A stretch of DNA of 64,000 nt from Acidobacteria bacterium Ga0074141 (GTDB taxonomy: Bacteria > Acidobacteriota > Blastocatellia > Pyrinomonadales > Pyrinomonadaceae), in assembly GCA_001464665.1 (NCBI GenBank), contig LNDP01000014.1, positions 248,001 through 312,000 of the forward strand, given 5' to 3'. The notes below the pieces were generated by a model. It had not been told where the DNA came from. It worked only from the letters and a program-made list of their open reading frames with translations, and did not search any database. Below are positions 28,648 to 36,637 of the stretch, one piece after another; position 1 is the first letter of the stretch; every line of letters starts with the position of its first letter. The position numbers were made by a program, and so were the translations under genes.

Positions 28648-29349
28648 CTAGGGACGCGGGCCTACGAAGTTATATGTCAGCGACCCGTAAACCTTGATCG
28701 GGCTTCCTTGCAGAGTTGTTGGTTGAAATCGTGCTTTGCAAGCCGCGTCTCTAGCGGACTCGTGAAGTGAGGGATGGCCGCTAAATGCGCCGGCTCGTTC
28801 CACATTTCCGTCTTCGCCGACGAGCACAGCGACCTGAACCACGGAGTTTCCGCGTGCATTTCGTGGATATTCCGGTTTTGGCAACGAAAGTGCCTTACCG
28901 TTCACAACACCGGCTCGAATAAAGAACGGCCTTCCGGTTGGAGCATTCTCCGATGCCTTGCTTTGCCGCTTAAGCTGATCGAGTGCCCGGCCCGTTGAAA
29001 TTGTGACAAGAATGTTTGCGGACGCGGGCTTTCCGTTTTCGGTCGCGGGTTCGAATTTCAGGCCAAGAGCATAATCTCTCGCGGCTTTCCGCACTGCCTC
29101 GAGCTCTTTCTTTGGGTTGGACTTGCACGGCCATTCGGGGCCGGCGACGACCTCAGCGGACTCGGGCTTTCCTTCCTTATCGACCTTGAGTGAGATGACT
29201 ATCCGGCCCTCGATGCCGGCGGCCGCGGCCTCTTCCGGCAGTTCGAAGAACGGGTCGCCGATCATCTTGGGGTCGGTTCGCGTTTGGGCCGATGAGGTGA
29301 GAAAGCTCCCGAGTAGCAATAGCGCGAGAATGCAGGCTTGGGTCTTCAT
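28648..29349 (-). CDS. exported TonB-C-like protein, paralogue
   Basis: 233 residues from the ATG at 29349 behind AGGAGT; signal peptide about 1-21 (ILALLLLGSFLTSSAQ). Two TonB_C-like segments: about 45-120 (IEGRIVISLKVDKEGKPES, LKFEPATENGKPAS) and about 150-233 (VVNGKALSLPKPEYPRNARG, VLVGEDGNVERAGAFSGHP, FQPTTLQGSPIKVYG). It shares the NGKALSLP-P-YP hinge and order with 27654-28592, indicating tandem duplication. Possibly envelope proteins that contact TonB-dependent receptors; role not established. Confidence 0.8.
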   Translation of the reverse strand: MKTQACILALLLLGSFLTSSAQTRTDPKMIGDPFFELPEEAAAAGIEGRIVISLKVDKEGKPESAEVVAGPEWPCKSNPKKELEAVRKAARDYALGLKFEPATENGKPASANILVTISTGRALDQLKRQSKASENAPTGRPFFIRAGVVNGKALSLPKPEYPRNARGNSVVQVAVLVGEDGNVERAGAFSGHPSLHESARDAACKARFQPTTLQGSPIKVYGSLTYNFVGPRP

Positions 29350-29542
29350 GGTTCGGTACTCCTGGAAGAACATATTGGGAATGTCTGCTAGACGATTTCG
29401 GGCATTATACGCGAGAGTTCGATCGATTGCCAGAGCTTTTTTCGGGCGACGGGCGATCCGCCACAAACTTTCGTGAAGCCTTCCGAGGTTTTGAGAATTG
29501 AGGAACTTGAAATATATTTGCGGGCAAAAGGAAAACGAGCAG

Positions 29543-29935
29543 ATGATGAAACGTACGAATCTTTTTACCGCAATTGTTGGGCTTTTAGCTCTTGGGGCGG
29601 TTTCGGTGTTGGCGGTTGACGGCATTACGAAGCGGATCAGCTTTGCCCGCGGGAAGAGTTCGGCCACGGTCCGCGGGGCAGTTATCCGCGGCGATGCCGA
29701 TACGTGGATAGTCCGGGCAAAGGCCGAGCAGATGATGACGGTCAGCATTCGCTCGGTCGAGGACAACGCCGTTTTCACGGTGCAGGGGCCGGATGGCGAG
29801 TACCTTCAGGATGCGGGCGAAGAGGACGAGGCCCGTGGCGTTACGAACACACTGCCCTATGACGGCGACTACCGGATCAGGGTCAGCGGAACACGCGGCA
29901 ATGCGACGTATCGGCTTACGGTCTCAATAGAGTAG
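29543..29935 (+). CDS. exported protein with PPC-like beta domain
   Basis: 130 residues from the ATG at 29543, ten bases after AAAGGA. Signal peptide about 1-24 (LFTAIVGLLALGAVSVLA). The mature part is a short beta sandwich (ARGKSSATVRGAVIRGDADT, WIVRAKAEQMMTVSI, NTLPYDGDYRIRVSGTRGN, YRLTVSI) like the pre-peptidase C-terminal fold. No catalytic residues. Divergent from the TonB-like pair. The upstream 193 bases hold both promoters but no clear match to consensus. Confidence 0.65.
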   Translation: MMKRTNLFTAIVGLLALGAVSVLAVDGITKRISFARGKSSATVRGAVIRGDADTWIVRAKAEQMMTVSIRSVEDNAVFTVQGPDGEYLQDAGEEDEARGVTNTLPYDGDYRIRVSGTRGNATYRLTVSIE

Positions 29936-30006
29936 TGAACGGCAAGCAACTTTGAACCTTCGGGTTCAGGTTTGTGCCTGAAAACGGCTACCTCGCCGAA
30001 AGGTTA

Positions 30007-30035
30007 TTGTCTCGTTTTGACTTCGGGTATATACT
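30007..30035 (+). promoter_or_regulatory. candidate sigma70 promoter
   Basis: TTGTCT (30007-30012), a 17-base spacer and TATACT (30030-30035), which fits the consensus well. The predicted start near 30042 gives an 80-base leader before the gene at 30123. That leader has a short self-complementary TCGCA/TGCGA hairpin near 30086-30102 before the ribosome site. Confidence 0.55.
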
Positions 30036-30122
30036 TAGGGCGAAAGTCCTGCACCACCGGCCAAACCAAGTTTTTTGAAATTCTATCGCACCTGCTTTTG
30101 CGATCGCCCTTTGGAGGAGATC

Positions 30123-30584
30123 ATGAGATATCGAGCATTGATGTTTTCATTCCTTTTGACCGCCGGCGTTATTTGTCTCGGTGGGCTGCAGAATAGCGTT
30201 GCGGGCGTCGGCGCGATTACCGAAGACCCGGTGTTCAAGGCTTACCGTGGCGTAGCGATCGGTATGTCCGCGGTCGAGGCACGGGCAGCGCTTGGCGAAC
30301 CGAAAGAAAAGTCAGACACAGAAGATCTGTTCGAGCCGGCAGATAATGAGGAGGCCCGCGTTTTCTACGATGGAAGCGGAAAGGTCCGGGCGATCGCTGT
30401 GATGTACACCGGCGACATCAGCAAGGCTCCGAAGCCGAAAGCGGTCGTCGGCGAGGACGTGCCGGCACGCGAGGACGGCGGAGTGTTCAAGCGGGTCGAA
30501 TATAATAAGCAAGGCTACTGGATCTCGTATGTAAAGGTCGCGGGCGACAACCCGATGGTGATCATTACGATGCAGGCCATCTAG
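30123..30584 (+). CDS. exported protein with a BamE/SmpA-like motif
   Basis: 153 residues, ATG at 30123 directly after GGAGGAG. Signal peptide about 1-24 (LMFSFLLTAGVICLGGL). The mature part opens with YRGVAIGMSAVEARAALGEP, the GM-x-x-x-E-x-x-x-x-LG-P turn found in BamE/SmpA-like small outer-membrane-associated domains, followed by beta strands (RVFYDGSGKVRAIAVMYTG). The rest is unlike BamE, so only the fold is suggested. Stand-alone transcript from the promoter at 30007. Confidence 0.65.
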   Translation: MRYRALMFSFLLTAGVICLGGLQNSVAGVGAITEDPVFKAYRGVAIGMSAVEARAALGEPKEKSDTEDLFEPADNEEARVFYDGSGKVRAIAVMYTGDISKAPKPKAVVGEDVPAREDGGVFKRVEYNKQGYWISYVKVAGDNPMVIITMQAI

Positions 30585-30674
30585 CCGAAAAAGGGCCGCA
30601 GCGAAGAGGAAGATCGGAACCGACCGCTCGCCAATTTGCCCGCGGAGAGTTTCCCACTATACTTACGTCAACAT

Positions 30675-32255
30675 ATGCCAACGATCGGAATCCCTAAAGA
30701 GATCCATCCGGGCGAACGCCGTGTCGCCGCAACCCCTCAGACGATTCTCAAGCTCAAGAAACTCGGTTTCGACGTCATGGTCGAATCCGGTGCGGGCTCG
30801 ACCATCAATGCCTCCGACGCCGAGTATCGGGAAGCCGGTGCCGCGATCGCCGCGGACGCAAAGGAGCTTTGGTCATCGTCGGACGTCGTGATCAAGGTCC
30901 GGCCGCCGGAGGATGGCGAGGCGGAAATGATCCGAGAAGGCGGTTGGCTGGTCGGCTTTATGTGGCCGGGGCAGAACCGCGAGATCATCGACCGGCTCGC
31001 AAAAAGGAAAGCGACCGTCTTTGCGATGGACAGCGTCCCGCGGATCACGCGTGCGCAAAAGATGGACACGCTTTCCGCAATGGCAAACATAGCCGGGTAT
31101 CGGGCGATCATCGAAGCGGCGCAGCATTTTCCGCGATTTTTTACTGGACAGATAACTGCCGCCGGCAAGATCGATCCGGCAAAGGTGCTGGTGATCGGTG
31201 CGGGCGTTGCGGGGCTTTCGGCGATCGGTGCGGCGAAGGGCCTGGGCGCGATCGTCCGCGCATTTGACCCGCGTTCGGCGACGAAGGACCAGGTAGCATC
31301 GATGGGCGCCGAGTTCCTTGAACTCGATGTAAAAGAAGAGGGCGAAGGCAAGGGCGGCTACGCCAAGCAGATGTCGGACGACTTTCTCAAAGCCGAGATG
31401 GCTTTGTTCGCCCAGCAGGCGATGCAGGTCGATATCATCGTTACGACCGCTTTGATACCGGGGAAGCCGGCACCGAAATTGATAACGCAAGGCATGGTCG
31501 AATCAATGAAGCCGGGTTCGGTCATCGTTGACCTTGCGGCCGAGCAGGGTGGCAATTGTGTGTTGACGGAGCCGGGCAAGGTCGTGCATCACAAGGGCGT
31601 GTCGATCATTGGATACACGGATCTGCCCTCGCGTATGGCCTCGATGTCGTCGCAGCTTTACGGTGCTTGTGTTACGGCACTTCTCGACGATCTTAGGAAA
31701 GCTCCGGCGGACGAGAAGGCCGAAGACGAAGCGACGCGGCTTTATGTGAATCTGGACGACGAGATCGTCCGCGGTGCGATCGTACTCCACGAGGGCAAGA
31801 TGCTCTGGCCGGCTCCGGTGAAGGAACAGCCGCCGCCACCAGAACCCGGCGGAAGCGCAAAGGAACACGTCGCGGTTGCCAAGGCCGCTTCGTCCGGGCA
31901 CGGAGCAGACGATGGAGCAGGCATCAGCCCGTGGCTTCTGCTTGCCGTCGCGGTAATTTTACTCGGACTTGGCGTCGTTGTGCCGGCCGGCAAGCTCTCG
32001 CATTTCACGGTCTTTATGCTCGCGGTCTTTGTCGGGTTCCAGGTCGTCTGGAATGTGAAACCCGCTCTGCACACGCCGCTGATGTCCGTAACAAACGCGA
32101 TCAGCGGCATCATATTGGTCGGCGGTATGCTGCAGCTCTCAGGCGAGATGAACGTAACCACCATCCTCGGCGCCATCGCAGTTCTAATCGCCACCATCAA
32201 CATCGCCGGCGGATTTTTGGTAACGAACAGAATGCTGGCGATGTTTAGGAAGTAA
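30675..32255 (+). CDS. pntA: proton-translocating NAD(P) transhydrogenase, alpha subunit
   Basis: 526 residues from the ATG at 30675 ([20 protein letters not shown]). NAD-binding dI domain about 1-380 ([54 protein letters not shown]), a Pro/Ala-rich linker, then four membrane helices about 420-520 ([65 protein letters not shown]). So it is the fused PntA type, as in E. coli. It couples hydride transfer from NADH to NADP with proton re-entry. The beta subunit is displaced 1.5 kb downstream by an insertion. Confidence 0.95.
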   Translation: MPTIGIPKEIHPGERRVAATPQTILKLKKLGFDVMVESGAGSTINASDAEYREAGAAIAADAKELWSSSDVVIKVRPPEDGEAEMIREGGWLVGFMWPGQNREIIDRLAKRKATVFAMDSVPRITRAQKMDTLSAMANIAGYRAIIEAAQHFPRFFTGQITAAGKIDPAKVLVIGAGVAGLSAIGAAKGLGAIVRAFDPRSATKDQVASMGAEFLELDVKEEGEGKGGYAKQMSDDFLKAEMALFAQQAMQVDIIVTTALIPGKPAPKLITQGMVESMKPGSVIVDLAAEQGGNCVLTEPGKVVHHKGVSIIGYTDLPSRMASMSSQLYGACVTALLDDLRKAPADEKAEDEATRLYVNLDDEIVRGAIVLHEGKMLWPAPVKEQPPPPEPGGSAKEHVAVAKAASSGHGADDGAGISPWLLLAVAVILLGLGVVVPAGKLSHFTVFMLAVFVGFQVVWNVKPALHTPLMSVTNAISGIILVGGMLQLSGEMNVTTILGAIAVLIATINIAGGFLVTNRMLAMFRK

Positions 32256-32259
32256 TGAG

Positions 32260-32667
32260 ATGCAATGCGTTCTTATCCGAGGTTCGAATTTCCCAGCTGA
32301 GATTGAACTTTCTGGGCGAGAAGGTCTAAGTGCAAAATCGGGTTCTGAAAATTACCGTATTGCATTCAGGGCGGAGGGAATCGACGTTGAACGTTCGATT
32401 TATGCGTTCGACCCCATGAACGATAGTCTAGCTCGTTATTTGAACGAGTTATCAAGTTCAATTGGTCAAGAATGCGAAAAGTCTTGGGAGTCGCTTGAGG
32501 GTGAGTTTCAGTTGGACTGTACATTGGACAGACTCGGCCATGTAGATGTAGAGGCGACTCTTAACTCGAGCCCATACGGGCCCTCTTGGACGGTAATATT
32601 AAGGTTCCAAATGGACGCTGGACAAGTACAACGTGCTGCGAGCGAGGTACAGAGGTTCTTTGAATGA
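32260..32667 (+). CDS. hypothetical protein, possibly immunity-like
   Basis: 135 residues, starting five bases after pntA. The pattern ESLEGEFQLDCTLDRLGHVDVEATL followed by WTVILRFQMDAG (broken here by description) resembles small single-domain DUF6228/immunity-type proteins, but I am not sure. Base composition is visibly more AT-rich than pntA or pntB. Its stop overlaps an ATG (32664) that begins a truncated copy of the pntB start, so pntB was once translationally coupled to this gene. Confidence 0.5.
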   Translation: MQCVLIRGSNFPAEIELSGREGLSAKSGSENYRIAFRAEGIDVERSIYAFDPMNDSLARYLNELSSSIGQECEKSWESLEGEFQLDCTLDRLGHVDVEATLNSSPYGPSWTVILRFQMDAGQVQRAASEVQRFFE

Positions 32668-32706
32668 ACATCGGCCTTATTACAATTGCATAAATCGCCG
32701 CGAGTG
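32664..32706 (+). pseudogene. truncated duplicate of the pntB 5' end
   Basis: 43 bases match the start of pntB (33797-33839) at 40 positions, including an uninterrupted 21-base run. The copy reads MNIGLITIA and then TAA, caused by one C-to-A change where pntB has TAC. It overlaps the stop of the preceding gene as ATGA. It marks the left edge of the 1.1-kb insertion that carries the DUF433 and transposase genes. Confidence 0.8.
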
Positions 32707-32724
32707 ATAATTGAGAATCGAAAA

Positions 32725-32955
32725 ATGGACTACCGAGATTACATAACGATCGAGCCGAACAAACGTGGAGGAAAGCCGTGCATTCGTGGCCTGCGGATCA
32801 CGGTCTATGAGGTTTTGGAATACCTCGCATTGGATATGACCGAAGAAGAGATCTTGGCTGACTTTCCGGATCTCACGAAGGAAGACCTTAAGGCGGCAAT
32901 TGCATTTGCTGCGGACCGCGAAAGGCGTTTGATGGAAATACCGCTAGCGGCATGA
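32725..32955 (+). CDS. DUF433 antitoxin-like protein, orphan
   Basis: 76 residues from the ATG at 32725. YITIEPNKRGGKPCIRGLRITVYEVLEYLA and EEILADFPDLTKEDLKAAIAFAADRE (each broken in the family by a short turn) are the hallmarks of DUF433, a winged-helix family often paired with a DUF5615 PIN-like nuclease as a VapBC-like toxin-antitoxin. No PIN gene follows; repeats and the transposase do. It lies inside the segment inserted in the pnt operon, so it may have lost its toxin during the move. Confidence 0.85.
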   Translation: MDYRDYITIEPNKRGGKPCIRGLRITVYEVLEYLALDMTEEEILADFPDLTKEDLKAAIAFAADRERRLMEIPLAA

Positions 32956-32970
32956 GTTTTCTTTAAATTG

Positions 32971-33160
32971 CCACTAGCTTTAGCTAGTGGACACGATGTA
33001 ACTAGGAGCCGGGCTTTAGCCCAAAGTGAAAAGAGATATTTCCTTATCGCTTCAGCCAGACAGTCGTTTGGGCTAAAGCCCGGAGCATTTTTTGCAAGGT
33101 GCCACTAGCTGAAGCTAGTGGCTATTTAAAAAGCCCCAACTAGTTAAAGCTAGCTGCAAT
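32971..33160. repeat. REP-like palindromes on the left of the transposase
   Basis: Four clean palindromes and one degraded one: CCACTAGCT-TT-AGCTAGTGG (32971-32990), GGGCTTTAGCCC (33011-33022), GGGCTAAAGCCC (33070-33081), GCCACTAGCT-GA-AGCTAGTGGC (33101-33122), and a decayed copy near 33137-33157. Two motif types alternate with the second type inverted, a typical REP/BIME arrangement. No gene lies in this 216-base gap. Confidence 0.85.
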
Positions 33161-33171
33161 GTTTTTAGAAT

Positions 33172-33606
33172 ATGCCTTGGGTCAAAGTCTGGTTACATTT
33201 TGTCTGGTCAACAAAAGAAAGGTATCCATATTTGACGGACGAGATACGCAGCAAGGTTTTCGAGCACATTAGGCAAAACGCTCGAACAAAGGGAATCCAC
33301 ATTGACTTCATTAATGGATATGTCGATCACGTTCACTGCCTCATCTCACTCGGGACCGAGCAAACGTTGAGTTGGATAATGCAGAGCATTAAGGGCGAGT
33401 CATCGTTTTGGATAAACAAGAATAAGCTGACGAAAGCGAGGTTTGCCTGGCAGGATGAATATTTTGTCGTGGCGGTGAATGAGAAAGATTTAGCGAGCGC
33501 ACGACGGTACATTGCAAAGCAAGAAGAGCATCACAAAACTGTTTCGTTTGATGATGAGTTTGAAGGGTTCCTTAGGCGAGCGGGATTTGAGAAATTCAAG
33601 GACTAG
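33172..33606 (+). mobile_element. REP-associated tyrosine transposase (RAYT, IS200/IS605-like)
   Basis: 144 residues encoding a Y1 HUH transposase: VWLHFVWSTKER at the start, YVDHVHCLISL supplying the HVH metal site near residue 61, LSWIMQSIKGESSFWIN, WQDEYFVVAVN, and the catalytic tyrosine helix ARRYIAKQEEHHKTVSF. Residue order matches REP-associated tyrosine transposases, which recognise and may mobilise REP hairpins. Palindromes of the same two types flank it at 32971-33160 and 33649-33744, as expected. It is intact and lies within the insertion that separates pntA from pntB. Confidence 0.92.
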
Positions 33607-33648
33607 GATTAATGCTAAAGCTATATGGAATTGTCATTTTAAGTTGTT

Positions 33649-33744
33649 GGGCTAAAGCCCGATCGCTTTGTTTACCGATCCACTAGCTAAAGCTAGTGGC
33701 AATTTAAAGGAACCAGACGACCGAGCCACTAAAAAGCTAGTGGC
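33649..33744. repeat. REP-like palindromes on the right of the transposase
   Basis: GGGCTAAAGCCC (33649-33660), CCACTAGCTAAAGCTAGTGG (33680-33699) and the imperfect GCCACTAAAAAGCTAGTGGC (33725-33744). These are the same two motif families as on the left side. A half-decayed unit (CAGCTAATGGC, 33763-33773) continues toward pntB. Confidence 0.85.
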
Positions 33745-33796
33745 AATTTAAAGAAACTGACGGCAGCTAATGGCAAAAATGGCTGTGGCAATCTAA

Positions 33797-35200
33797 ATGA
33801 AAACCGGCCTTATTACAATTGCATACATCGCCGCGAGTGCGTTGTTCATTCTGAGCCTTGGTGGTTTGTCTAAGCAGGAGACGGCCCGGCGGGGGAATTG
33901 GTATGGCATCATCGGCATGCTGATCGCGCTTGGGGCGACGGCGGCGGCGATGGACCCGAGCGGCTGGCCGATCCTAGGCGGCGTGCTGATCGTCGGTGCG
34001 CTGATCGGCGCGACGGTGGCATCGCGTGTGCAGATGACCTCGATGCCCGAGCTTGTTGCGATATTGCACAGCTTCGTGGGGCTTGCGGCGGTGCTGGTTG
34101 GATTTGGAACGTATCTCGATAAGTTTGCGGCGGGGAATGTGGTCGAAGACCCGGGAATTCTTCTTGTTGAGATCTTCATCGGCGTTTGCATCGGTTCGAT
34201 CACGTTCACCGGTTCGGTCATCGCGTTTCTGAAATTGAGAGGCTCGATCGGCGGTAAGCCGTTCATGCTTCCGGGCCGGCATTTCATTAACCTCGCGATG
34301 CTGATCGGGACCATCGTGCTCGGCGTGATGTTTGCGACGGCCGCGGGCGTAAGCGGGAACCCGTATCTGATCGGGGCTGCGGTTCTGACGGGCATACTCG
34401 GCGTTCACTTCATAATGGCGATCGGCGGTGCGGATATGCCGGTGGTCGTCTCGATGCTGAACAGCTATTCGGGCTGGGCGGCCTCGGCGGCGGGCTTTAT
34501 GCTCTCGAACGATCTGCTTATCATCACCGGAGCCTTGGTCGGCTCGAGCGGCGCGATCCTCAGCTACATAATGTGCCGCGGTATGAACCGCTCGTTTATC
34601 AGTGTGATGCTCGGCGGGTTTGGTACCGAGGGCGGAACGGTCGCTTCGACCGCGAGTGGCGAGCCGGCGGGCGAAGTGCGTTCGGTCGATGCGGAAACGG
34701 CCGCGGAAATGCTTCGGCAGTCGAAAAAGGTCATCATCGTTCCCGGCTATGGGCTTGCGGTCGCACAGGCACAGCACTCGCTCGCCGAGGTCGTTAAGAT
34801 CTTGAAAGAAGGCGGGACCGAGGTGAAGTTCGCCATCCATCCGGTCGCCGGCCGCCTGCCCGGCCATATGAACGTCTTGCTCGCCGAGGCCAACATTCCC
34901 TACGACATAGTCTTCGAGATGGAAGAGGTCAACGACGAATTTCCCGGTACTGATGTCTCGTGGGTGATCGGGGCGAACGACATCGTCAACCCCTCGGCGC
35001 TCGATGACCCAGGTTCGCCGATTGCCGGCATGCCCGTCCTCCACGTCTGGGAAGCCCGCGACACCATCGTCATGAAACGCGGCATGGCCTCAGGCTACGC
35101 CGGAGTCGACAACCCGCTCTTTTACAAAGACAACACCCAAATGCTCTTCGGCGACGCAAAGAAGGTCGTGGATGAGATATTGACGGCCATGCGGGGATGA
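33797..35200 (+). CDS. pntB: proton-translocating NAD(P) transhydrogenase, beta subunit
   Basis: 467 residues. About eight or nine membrane helices fill residues 1-270 ([58 protein letters not shown]), then the NADP-binding dIII domain ([67 protein letters not shown]). Partner of PntA. It no longer follows PntA closely: its original start is duplicated at 32664, and it now begins 52 bases after the last REP. The ATG has no strong ribosome site, so expression may have changed after the insertion. Confidence 0.95.
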   Translation: MKTGLITIAYIAASALFILSLGGLSKQETARRGNWYGIIGMLIALGATAAAMDPSGWPILGGVLIVGALIGATVASRVQMTSMPELVAILHSFVGLAAVLVGFGTYLDKFAAGNVVEDPGILLVEIFIGVCIGSITFTGSVIAFLKLRGSIGGKPFMLPGRHFINLAMLIGTIVLGVMFATAAGVSGNPYLIGAAVLTGILGVHFIMAIGGADMPVVVSMLNSYSGWAASAAGFMLSNDLLIITGALVGSSGAILSYIMCRGMNRSFISVMLGGFGTEGGTVASTASGEPAGEVRSVDAETAAEMLRQSKKVIIVPGYGLAVAQAQHSLAEVVKILKEGGTEVKFAIHPVAGRLPGHMNVLLAEANIPYDIVFEMEEVNDEFPGTDVSWVIGANDIVNPSALDDPGSPIAGMPVLHVWEARDTIVMKRGMASGYAGVDNPLFYKDNTQMLFGDAKKVVDEILTAMRG

Positions 35201-35209
35201 TCAGAAAAG

Positions 35210-35266
35210 GCTCCCCTCCTTACGAAGGAGGGGTGGACGCCGCTTTGGGCGGACGGGGTGGTTCTC
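35210..35266 (+). repeat. DUF559-linked palindromic repeat, copy A
   Basis: Starts ten bases after pntB. It has an AAGGAGGGG/CCCCTCCTT-type hairpin (CCCCTCCTT ACG AAGGAGGGG), then TGG, a second variable hairpin (CGCCGC TTT GGGCGG-like), then CGGGGTGGTTCTC. Copy B repeats this in the same orientation and copy C is inverted at the end of the nuclease gene. Confidence 0.85.
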
Positions 35267-35290
35267 TTGAACCCTTGGGCAAAATAAAAA

Positions 35291-35339
35291 GCTCCCCTCC
35301 GTACGAAGGGGGGCTGGCCTTTAGGCCGGGGTGGTTCTT
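35291..35339 (+). repeat. DUF559-linked palindromic repeat, copy B
   Basis: Same architecture as copy A: GCTCCCCTCC-GTAC-GAAGGGGGG-like first hairpin, a shorter variable second hairpin (GGCCT-TT-AGGCC), and the conserved CGGGGTGGTTCTTG end. Followed by two direct copies of AGGCAACTAAG and then the DUF559 start codon 27 bases later. Confidence 0.85.
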
Positions 35340-35366
35340 GAGGCAACTAAGAGAGGCAACTAAGAA

Positions 35367-35792
35367 ATGACCTTTCGAAGAAGCAAAACCGACATACACT
35401 CATTGCCACAGGTCGCAAAGTTCCGCGACAAACTACGCAAATCCTTAACACCCGCGGAAGCGGCCTTCTGGAATCTAGTAAAGAACTCAAAACTCGACGG
35501 GCGTAAATTTCGACGGCAGCACAGCATCGGCAAATACATTTTCGATTTCTATTGCCCGTCAGAAAAACTGGCCATCGAATTAGATGGCCAACTTCATTTT
35601 GTCGATTACCCGAAGTTGATCGACCGAACGAAAAGAGAATTTGCTGAGTCACACGGAATTCGTGTCCTTCGATTCGAGAACAAGCTAGTATTTGACGATG
35701 CGGAATGGGTTCTCGCCGTTATTCGAAGCAACTTTGGTTGGACGCAGAGAACCACCCCGTCAGCCGAAGCGGCTGCCACCCCTCCTTCGTAA
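35367..35792 (+). CDS. DUF559 Vsr-like endonuclease domain protein
   Basis: 141 residues. Basic N-terminus, then LRKSLTPAEAAFWNLVKN, KFRRQHSIGKYIFDFYCP, LAIELDGQLHF and GIRVLRFENKLVFDDAEWVLAVI, the DUF559 pattern. The D and E of FDFYCP and IELDGQ fit the catalytic D...E...H of the very-short-patch-repair/restriction-like nuclease fold. No methylase or restriction gene is adjacent. The last 14 codons (RTTPSAEAAATPPS) and the stop are encoded by the inverted repeat copy C. Two further copies lie upstream, so gene and repeats form one unit. Biological role of stand-alone DUF559 proteins is not known. Confidence 0.9.
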   Translation: MTFRRSKTDIHSLPQVAKFRDKLRKSLTPAEAAFWNLVKNSKLDGRKFRRQHSIGKYIFDFYCPSEKLAIELDGQLHFVDYPKLIDRTKREFAESHGIRVLRFENKLVFDDAEWVLAVIRSNFGWTQRTTPSAEAAATPPS

Positions 35793-35802
35793 GGAGGGGA
35801 GC
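35748..35802 (-). repeat. DUF559-linked palindromic repeat, copy C (inverted)
   Basis: Reverse-complement copy of the 35210 and 35291 elements, ending with the first hairpin CCCCTCCTT CGT AAGGAGGGG and AGC. It encodes the C-terminus of the nuclease; the TAA stop (35790-35792) spans the loop and 3' arm. The hairpin followed by TTTTG may also act as terminator. Confidence 0.85.
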
Positions 35803-35928
35803 TTTTGTGATGCTTCCCGGGGATGCGAAGAAGTCGGTGGCTTGGAGACGAACTTCGATTCCGTAATGATCAAGTCGTTTTCCAATCAAAGCAACTTATT
35901 ATTGAACTGGCGAATCTTTTGAATTAAC

Positions 35929-36405
35929 GTGAAGCAAGTTTGGACGACAATCTGGTTGATATGTTTTTTCGTTCTTTTGCCAGTTCCTGGCGCGTTTCAG
36001 ATTACGCATAGCAATGGAGCTACCCCACAAACCGAAACCGTCAGCTTTACATACGTCGACCCTTCATGCGACGAGAAGCCTGTCGTCGGGGTACGCGTCA
36101 GGGTCGAGCGTCCACATAAGAGAAAAAAGGACAAATGGGTTTTGGTCGTAAAAAGGCGAACCGATGTAGCTGGGCGTTTTACATCGCCGGTTCTACCGCC
36201 TGGCCGTTACCGTACACTTTCTGAAAAATACGGATTCAAACGAATGATAAATCTTTTCGAGATCGTCGAAGGAAAGAGTCACAGCCGGACTCTGGCGATG
36301 GAACGAGGATACGCTTCGAGCGACATGAGGGAGCACTATCCGACCGACTATGATCCCTGTAAGCATGAGGATCTGAAGCCTAAGAATTTCATGGGTCTAA
36401 AGTAG
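35929..36405 (+). CDS. exported hypothetical protein
   Basis: 158 residues from a GTG at 35929; no strong ribosome site is visible. Signal peptide about 1-22 (IWLICFFVLLPVPGAFQ). Mature domain begins with VSFTYVDPSCDEKPVVGV then RVRVERPHKRKKD, a carboxypeptidase-regulatory-like or SpaA-like beta sandwich (TDVAGRFTSPVLPPGRYRTL). Two cysteines may form a disulphide. Composition is more AT-rich than flanking genes, fitting the accessory nature of this stretch. Confidence 0.6.
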   Translation: MKQVWTTIWLICFFVLLPVPGAFQITHSNGATPQTETVSFTYVDPSCDEKPVVGVRVRVERPHKRKKDKWVLVVKRRTDVAGRFTSPVLPPGRYRTLSEKYGFKRMINLFEIVEGKSHSRTLAMERGYASSDMREHYPTDYDPCKHEDLKPKNFMGLK

Positions 36406-36436
36406 GAGATGATGCTATTAAAAAGTTCCCTTGCCG

Positions 36437-36628
36437 ATGACTAAATCGTTCAAAAATCTGCGGGAGAAGATGTCGCCAGAAGCGGTTGTTCTTGCGGAAA
36501 AGCTGGCTGCCGAATTGCGGGAATTACGCCTCGCCGAACTTCGCAACGCTAAAGGCGGTCCGATGCAGTTGATCGCAACTTTCCCCGATGGCTTTTATCA
36601 CATCAGGCAGTTTGAGGACGAAGGATAG
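36437..36628 (+). pseudogene. HigA-like XRE antitoxin with the HTH domain deleted
   Basis: 63 residues. The N-terminal half (SFKNLREKMSPEAVVLAEKL, LRLAELRNAKG) matches the opening of HigA-type XRE antitoxins, and the C-terminal half (GPMQLIATFPDGFYHIRQFEDEG, near 23 residues, cited in part) matches their end. In intact relatives about 45 residues containing the helix-turn-helix sit between these two parts. The frame is still open, so a short protein could be made, but it cannot bind DNA as the family does. No HigB toxin gene is beside it. Confidence 0.6.
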
Positions 36629-36637
36629 CAGCGGCAA

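Noticed and set aside
33974-35044. 356-codon open frame antisense to pntB
   Set aside because: Shadow of the membrane-protein gene; the predicted product is charged and repeat-free, with no ribosome site.
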